From CAYURR01 sp964446745 (lineage in GTDB: Bacteria; Bacillota; Clostridia; Lachnospirales; WQUN01), in the NCBI GenBank assembly GCA_964446745.1, contig CAYURR010000015.1, forward strand, positions 1 through 29,236: DNA of 29,236 nt, read 5' to 3'. Shown here in pieces: positions 24,680-29,236 of this stretch. How positions within the stretch are numbered: position 1 is the stretch's first letter; every line of letters begins with the position of its first letter. The notes beneath the pieces were generated by a model that worked only from the letters and a program-made list of their open reading frames with translations, did no database searches and was not told the DNA's origin. A program made the position numbers and the translations under genes.

Positions 24680-25119
24680 GGGTCGTACTGCAACGTGTCG
24701 AAAGCGCGTCCGTGACTGTGGACAAAGAGGTCGTTGGTAGTATCGGTCGCGGGTACTTGGTATTGCTCGGGGTTTCAAATACAGACACCGAAAAACAGGC
24801 CGACAAGCTCGCCGATAAGATCGCACGCATGCGTATCTTTTCCGATGAAAACGGCAAGACGAACCTGTCGGCTGCCGATGTGTCGGGAGAGATACTGATC
24901 ATATCGCAGTTTACACTGTATGCAGACTGCCGAAAGGGCAACCGCCCGAGCTTTACGGATGCGGGTAGCGCGCAGTTGGCCGAGGAGTTGTATGAATATT
25001 TCATCAAGCAATGCGAGGGGCGGTTTGCACGTGTGCAGCATGGTGTGTTCGGAGCAGATATGTCCGTCGCGCTAGTGAATGACGGGCCGTTTACGCTCGT
25101 GCTCGAGGACAATGCGTGA
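24676..25119 (+). CDS. dtd: D-aminoacyl-tRNA deacylase
   Basis: 147 aa, standard DTD length. It frees tRNA from mischarged D-amino acids and glycine. The two signature motifs are present: SQFTLYAD (SQxT, about residue 77) and NDGPFTLVLE (family NxGPVT, here Phe instead of Val). The start is GTG 24676, overlapping the gamma-subunit stop (GTGA), and its own stop overlaps the next gene the same way, so translation is coupled across three genes. Confidence 0.95.
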   Translation: MRVVLQRVESASVTVDKEVVGSIGRGYLVLLGVSNTDTEKQADKLADKIARMRIFSDENGKTNLSAADVSGEILIISQFTLYADCRKGNRPSFTDAGSAQLAEELYEYFIKQCEGRFARVQHGVFGADMSVALVNDGPFTLVLEDNA

Positions 25120-26030
25120 AGATCGACCGCCTGATCGGCATAACGATGTACCTGCTAAACAGAAATATCGTACCCGCTAAGGAGCTCGCGGAGCGGTTTG
25201 AGGTATCGATTCGGACGATCGTACGCGATATCGAGGCACTTACGATGGCTGGGATACCCGTATCCTCATCCACAGGTGCGGCGGGCGGCTACGAGATATT
25301 AGACACGTTCAAGCTCAATAAGCAGATCACGACCGTAGAGGATTATCTGTCCGTTATCACGGCATTGAAGGCCGTGTGCTCAGCGTATGACAACAAGCAC
25401 CTGAACGCCACGCTTGAGATGATGCTCGCGACCGGGCACAACACTGATGACGAACAGCGTGTGTTTATAGACTTCGGTGTGGTCACGGAGGATGGGGTCA
25501 TATCGAACTATGTCCGCATGCTCGAGGGCGCGATAGAACGCACTAGAGTCGCTGCGTTTGAATACACGGACAGCACAGGCCGCACGAACAGCCGAACGGT
25601 TGAGCCGCTTGCGTTGAATTATCGCTGGTACGCGTGGTACTTGCTTGGGTATTGCAGATACAAGAACGACTACCGTTTCTTTAAGCTGAACCGTATCTCC
25701 CAGTTGAGGATCATGGAGGATGTGTTTTTACATAATCACGGGAGCATACCGGAGCTCTTGGAAAGGCAATGGAACAGCGATAGCCGCAGTTGTATCGCGG
25801 TCAAGCTGATCTGCAAAGCCGAAGCGCGTGTAGCCGTAACGGAGTATCTGAAGCCGCGAATAATAGAGCAGTTCGATAACGGCGACCTTTTAATGGAGAT
25901 ACACGCCGTCGAAAACGAACGCATCTGGTATTCGCTGCTGATGGGATTTGGCGGAGATGTGAGTGTGCTGGAGCCGCAGTGCGTTGTTGATATGATAAAG
26001 GGGAAGTGTGAGGATATATTACGCGGATAA
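25116..26030 (+). CDS. HTH-WYL transcriptional regulator (YafY/DeoR-like)
   Basis: 304 aa. Winged HTH_11 at the N-terminus (LLNRNIVPAKELAERFEVS, SIRTIVRDIEAL), a linker helix region, then the WYL ligand-binding domain (about 140-220) with its signature as YRWYAWYLLGYCRYKNDYRF, and a C-terminal WCX-like extension (about 235-304). WYL regulators sense nucleic acid or nucleotide ligands and often govern DNA repair or phage defence; an AbiL-type module starts 180 bp downstream, but a terminator lies between. GTG start overlaps the dtd stop by 4 bp. Confidence 0.92.
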   Translation: MKIDRLIGITMYLLNRNIVPAKELAERFEVSIRTIVRDIEALTMAGIPVSSSTGAAGGYEILDTFKLNKQITTVEDYLSVITALKAVCSAYDNKHLNATLEMMLATGHNTDDEQRVFIDFGVVTEDGVISNYVRMLEGAIERTRVAAFEYTDSTGRTNSRTVEPLALNYRWYAWYLLGYCRYKNDYRFFKLNRISQLRIMEDVFLHNHGSIPELLERQWNSDSRSCIAVKLICKAEARVAVTEYLKPRIIEQFDNGDLLMEIHAVENERIWYSLLMGFGGDVSVLEPQCVVDMIKGKCEDILRG

Positions 26031-26034
26031 ATCG

Positions 26035-26077
26035 AAAAGGAGCGGCATCACGGGGTTAAAGTGATGTTGCTCCTTTT
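26035..26077 (+). terminator. intrinsic terminator of the exoA-WYL operon
   Basis: A 17-bp stem (26035-26051 with 26061-26077, two G-U-type mismatches, 9-nt loop) follows the WYL stop by 4 bp; the right arm ends in TTTT. It separates the GC-rich operon from the AT-rich defence genes. Confidence 0.8.
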
Positions 26078-26110
26078 GTGGTTAATAGACCGTCTGTTGG
26101 GTTTTATATA

Positions 26111-26119
26111 TGATATAAT
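26111..26119 (+). promoter_or_regulatory. extended -10 promoter for the defence module
   Basis: TGATATAAT is a perfect extended -10 (TGnTATAAT). No good -35 stands at 17 bp, as expected for this promoter type. It lies about 95 bp before the first defence gene, leaving an ~85-nt leader in which I see no structure. Confidence 0.6.
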
Positions 26120-26212
26120 GCAATAGTGTAGGAATATTTACGGTGATTACATTGAGATTAACAAGGCAAAAATTTAAATACTAATATGCAGATGGGTAAG
26201 GAGGAATAGGGT

Positions 26213-27541
26213 TTGCTATTGAAATATTCTGTAAGCAACTATAAGTCTATTGGGGATACATTGCAATTTAGCATGGTGCCTACAAAGGATGACGAAGGTC
26301 AGCAATTTTATGAAAAGATTAAGATAAAAGAAGGAGAATTGCGTGTTTTGCATAGAGGCTTATTCTTCGGTGCAAACGCGTCCGGAAAGACAAACTTTGT
26401 TGAGTCGATTGGTTTTGCTACTAATTTTATTGTTGAAGGGCAAAAAAGCGGAAGAGCAATAAATATTAATCAATTTAAGGGTCAAGATAAAAAGGGAAAT
26501 ATATCCACATTTCAATTTACATTTTTAATAAATGAAAATGTTTATGAATATGGGTTTTCGGTGGACATAGATAAAGTTCATGAAGAATGGTTAATGGTAC
26601 TTAAAGATAATGAGATGAGTTCGATTTATGAGCGAAAGACAGGGGTTCATAATACAACTGAAATTAAGGTTTATGGCACCGATGCTTTTTCAACAAATGA
26701 AATTAAATTGATAGAGGTGTTAAAAAGTAGCATAAAAACTCAGCAACGGAATCAATTGTTTATTTCTAAAATGGGTGAAAATGGTGTTGATTTAGCTGAG
26801 CAAATAATCAATTGGTTTAAACGTATAGTAATAATAATGCCACAGAGTGAGTTTAATGGATTGGAAATGAAAGTGGCAAATGATAAAACGTTTGCAAAAT
26901 ATTTATCTAAGATGTTATTTGATTTAGATACAGGTGTTTCTCAAGTAATATCGACCTCTAAGGAGTTTCCGTTGCGTAAACTGCTTGAAAAAATGTATGT
27001 ATCACAAAAAATTATCGATGATATATATGATAAAAAAAGTGGCGTGGTAGAGATAAACGGTAAGATGTTTGTCTTCACAGATAAAAGCGGAGAACCATTT
27101 TTATATGAGTTTAAGCTTAAGCACTCGTTAAAGGGCAAGATTTATCCTTTTGATAAAGATGAAGAATCGGACGGAACAAAAAGATTGTTAGACTTGCTTC
27201 CAGCAATATTTCAATTAGAAAAAGACAATGGGCTGTATATCATTGATGAGATTGACAGAAGTTTTCATACCCTTATTTCAAAAGAGTTTATAAAACGATT
27301 TTTAATAAAAAGTCAGAATACAAAAAACCAATTGTTAGCTACCGCTCATGATGTTAATCTAATAGATCTTTCAGAGGTATCACCTCAAGAAATATGGTTT
27401 TTCGATAAGAATAATGAGGGGGTCTCGAAAATTAAACCACTTTCAAATTTTGAAATAGAAAAAGGTTACAGTGCGGACTTGGCTTATTTGGCCGGGAGAT
27501 TTGGTGGGATACCTACACTAAGGGGGCATCTGTATGAGTAA
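26213..27541 (+). CDS. RloA-type AAA ATPase (AbiLi-like defence protein)
   Basis: 442 aa ATPase of the AAA_15/AAA_21 (SMC/OLD-like) group. Walker A is FFGANASGKTNF (about 48-59), a signature-like SDGTKRLLDLLP precedes Walker B LYIIDEID (about 345), and the H-loop is ATAHDVNLI. In AbiL and the analogous PARIS system such an ATPase acts as phage sensor and controls a nuclease-like partner. Start is TTG 26213, with AAGGAGG 8 nt upstream; the next in-frame TTG (26219) is also possible. The partner gene overlaps its end by 8 bp. Strongly AT-rich compared with the preceding operon, as for acquired defence genes. Confidence 0.9.
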   Translation: MLLKYSVSNYKSIGDTLQFSMVPTKDDEGQQFYEKIKIKEGELRVLHRGLFFGANASGKTNFVESIGFATNFIVEGQKSGRAININQFKGQDKKGNISTFQFTFLINENVYEYGFSVDIDKVHEEWLMVLKDNEMSSIYERKTGVHNTTEIKVYGTDAFSTNEIKLIEVLKSSIKTQQRNQLFISKMGENGVDLAEQIINWFKRIVIIMPQSEFNGLEMKVANDKTFAKYLSKMLFDLDTGVSQVISTSKEFPLRKLLEKMYVSQKIIDDIYDKKSGVVEINGKMFVFTDKSGEPFLYEFKLKHSLKGKIYPFDKDEESDGTKRLLDLLPAIFQLEKDNGLYIIDEIDRSFHTLISKEFIKRFLIKSQNTKNQLLATAHDVNLIDLSEVSPQEIWFFDKNNEGVSKIKPLSNFEIEKGYSADLAYLAGRFGGIPTLRGHLYE

Positions 27542-28316
27542 GCAGAGGTCTATTTTAAAAACAAGGATGGTCGAATCTGTTGATTCGCTGTTTAATAGAG
27601 AGGAGAAAAGAGAAAGTAAGAAATTGATATTTATTTCATGTGAGGGACCGGTTACTGAAGAGGTATATTTTTTTGACATAGTAGCAAACATATTTGCACC
27701 TATAAGAGATAAGATAAAGCCTGTCTCTGCGAGAGAAGACTTTTTCGCAACAAATCCTACATTAAGAACACAGAGCGATCTCGATGAACAAAATAAATCA
27801 ACACCACGTCAAGTCATGGAAAGGATGGATGAGTTCCTTTCTAAAAGATACTATGATATAAAAAGTAACAAAGATGATGAGTTTTGGTTGGTTTTAGATA
27901 TTGATGATCATACATCAGCGGATAAAGTCACAGAGTGGAACAAATTTTTGACCGAAGCCCAGGCTAAAGGATATCAATTTGCAGTAAGTAATCCTTTCTT
28001 CGAAGTATGGTTATTAATGCATCATGATGATGTATCAGAAGTCGATAAAGGTTATGGGGTTACAGAATTAAATCCATATTCTGCAGCATTCCAAAATCAT
28101 TTTAGGAATAGGTTAGCTGGGGTTGGTGCTTCCTTGAGAGGAAAAGATAAGAAGGTTCCACTGGCAAGTCATTACAACAAAGAGAAAATTCAACAAGCAA
28201 TAGAAAGGGCACGGAGATTGCTTGTTGGAGGTCAAGATTGGCCACGGCAATTTGGAACAACAGTTTACATAATACTTGAGAAATTGACGGAGATGCTTTC
28301 GGTAAAGCTAAATTAA
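27534..28316 (+). CDS. RloB-family protein (AbiLii-like effector)
   Basis: 260 aa of the RloB family. FISCEGPVTEEVYFFD (EGxTEExY, about 33-48), WLVLDIDDH (acidic DxDD, about 121) and SNPFFEVWLLMHHDD (about 150-165) are the conserved blocks, with a spacing that resembles a Toprim-like metal site. It is the presumed toxic nuclease arm of the module, held in check by the ATPase. Normal length, no disruption. GGGGG precedes ATG 27534; the 8-bp overlap with the ATPase implies coupled translation. Confidence 0.9.
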   Translation: MSKQRSILKTRMVESVDSLFNREEKRESKKLIFISCEGPVTEEVYFFDIVANIFAPIRDKIKPVSAREDFFATNPTLRTQSDLDEQNKSTPRQVMERMDEFLSKRYYDIKSNKDDEFWLVLDIDDHTSADKVTEWNKFLTEAQAKGYQFAVSNPFFEVWLLMHHDDVSEVDKGYGVTELNPYSAAFQNHFRNRLAGVGASLRGKDKKVPLASHYNKEKIQQAIERARRLLVGGQDWPRQFGTTVYIILEKLTEMLSVKLN

Positions 28317-28338
28317 TATACGTAACTTACCTTCCGGG

Positions 28339-28367
28339 TTGACATTCCTACATGCCTTTGATATCTT
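28339..28367 (+). promoter_or_regulatory. possible promoter of the ABC transporter gene
   Basis: TTGACA (28339-28344) is followed after exactly 17 bp by TATCTT (28362-28367), a fair -10. It would give a long (~165 nt) leader before the transporter gene, which contains the hairpin at 28459-28491. Confidence 0.45.
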
Positions 28368-28458
28368 TGCCTAGAACATTCATTATATTTTACATAGGGA
28401 CGGATCAAATAATGTTATAGATTTGACATCAAATATCTGTACGAGGACCCCCTGCGCT

Positions 28459-28491
28459 TTATGCAAACGGTAAATACCGTCTGATGCATAA
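28459..28491 (+). promoter_or_regulatory. leader hairpin upstream of the ABC transporter gene
   Basis: TTATGCA pairs with TGCATAA and ACGGTA with TACCGT, with a 2-nt loop and a small internal bulge. A short T stretch (28497-28500) follows. GACCCC at about 28446 is also complementary to GGGGTC in the ribosome site (about 28526-28531). Could be an attenuator or RBS-controlling leader; evidence is structural only. Confidence 0.4.
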
Positions 28492-28536
28492 GGCTATTTT
28501 GCGTTTAAATATAAAATAATAGAGTGGGGTCTTAGT

Positions 28537-29205
28537 ATGGATTTCATACGCATATATAAAAAGCATTGGCAATACGCCGCGCCCGAGCAATGGCGTGTTG
28601 TGTTTTACAGCCTGTTTCATTTTATCTCAGTGTTCGGATCGATATGTAAGCCGTACGCGTTTGCGATGGCACTTAATTATCTGCAGAAAAATGATCTCGG
28701 AAAAGCCGGGCAATGGCTCATCCTATATGTGGTGGGCTTTGCGGTGTTTGAATTCGGACACCGTGCCGCGCGTTCCACGGAGATCTACTTGGCGTTTAGA
28801 AACCGCAAGCGGTTTGTGCTGTCGGCGTATGACCGATTGCAAGCACTGCCTATTGCTTGGCATAACGATCACCACAGCGCCAATCTGATCGACCGCATAA
28901 ACAAGGCAGCAAACGCGCTTTTGGATTTTGGGCAGAGCCAGAGCAATTACATAGAGGTGATCGTGAACCTGGTGGGTTCGCTTGTTTTTCTATGGACGCT
29001 GTCACCGTTTGTGGCGGTAGTGGGATGTCTGACGGGTGCGGTATCGGTAGTGGTTACACGCTGGCTCTACAAGAAATCGGTGCCGGAATACAGAATGCAG
29101 AACGAAATGTTTCACAAGCTCGCGGCAGCTATGATGGACTATGTAGGTAATATCACGACGATAATATCTCTACGGTTGGGGCACGGTGCTGTTTGTCAAC
29201 AGTAA
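28537..29205 (+). pseudogene. ABC exporter membrane domain, interrupted
   Basis: 222 codons of a type IV (exporter-type) ABC transporter, with membrane helices near 20-42, 60-78, 135-155 and 158-178 and the cytoplasmic coupling region (MFHKLAAAMMDYVGNITTII). Homologues run about 580 aa: six helices, then the ATPase. Here the family-like sequence ends at SLRLG (about 29179), followed by HGAVCQQ and a stop at 29205, so helices 5-6 and the nucleotide-binding domain are absent. The remaining ~30 bases show no continuation in any frame. It may be a true truncation by rearrangement, or an assembly error near the contig end. Confidence 0.65.
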
Positions 29206-29236
29206 ATTTAATTATATGGACGAAATCTAAAAGCGG

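Noticed and set aside
1..29236. tRNA or rRNA genes
   Set aside because: No cloverleaf, TPsiC-like or rRNA segment was recognised in the intergenic regions by eye.

Overview
The window looks like a chromosome segment of an anaerobic Bacillota bacterium, most likely a clostridial gut-type organism. This is an inference from the strong GGAGG-type ribosome binding sites, the LplB/YtcP-type sugar ABC transporter with no dedicated ATPase, the AgrC/AgrA-like GHKL + LytTR pair, and the Na+-pumping decarboxylase beta subunit. Base composition is mosaic. About 14.5-26.0 kb is GC-richer and tightly packed. About 5.5-14.4 kb and 26.1-28.3 kb are clearly AT-richer and look acquired.

Layout. (1) 0.3-5.1 kb: a carbohydrate uptake operon on the minus strand (permease, permease, solute-binding lipoprotein), divergent from a LacI-family regulator. 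A perfect 50-bp palindrome with a LacI-type core lies between them. (2) 5.1-5.75 kb: no convincing gene; a strong 22-bp-stem terminator. (3) 5.75-8.6 kb: CPBP (CAAX-type) membrane protease, AgrC-like histidine kinase and LytTR response regulator, with no pheromone peptide visible nearby. (4) 8.6-14.4 kb: an accessory zone with tag glycosylase, a truncated aminoglycoside-phosphotransferase-like remnant, an SDR oxidoreductase, a SAM methyltransferase with a possible leader-peptide/anti-RBS switch, a truncated GNAT, an intact GNAT and a cysteine-rich unknown. Five related copies of an unnamed ~70-150 bp hairpin-bearing repeat lie between these genes, and the two gene remnants end at or begin in repeat sequence. 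(5) 14.4-19.3 kb: a PNPOx-like flavoprotein, a ~120-bp inverted-repeat terminator, a GH2 LacZ homologue whose catalytic nucleophile and Mg2+ ligands are replaced, and manA. (6) 19.4-26.0 kb: a plus-strand run of BadF/GlcNAc-kinase-like ATPase, exoA, a dCache-GGDEF(degenerate)-EAL protein, OadB-type decarboxylase beta subunit, a 50-aa OadG-like subunit, dtd and a WYL regulator; the last three are linked by 4-bp start/stop overlaps. (7) 26.1-28.3 kb: a two-gene RloA/RloB (AbiL-type) phage-defence module with its own extended -10 promoter. (8) 28.5 kb to the end: the membrane half of an ABC exporter that breaks off at its first cytoplasmic helix region.

The strongest candidates for something undescribed are the repeat family tied to gene breakpoints (9.4-13.0 kb), the LacZ-fold protein with a dismantled active site, the 50-bp palindrome in the lacI-type regulator leader, and the leader ORF/alternative-pairing arrangement ahead of the methyltransferase.
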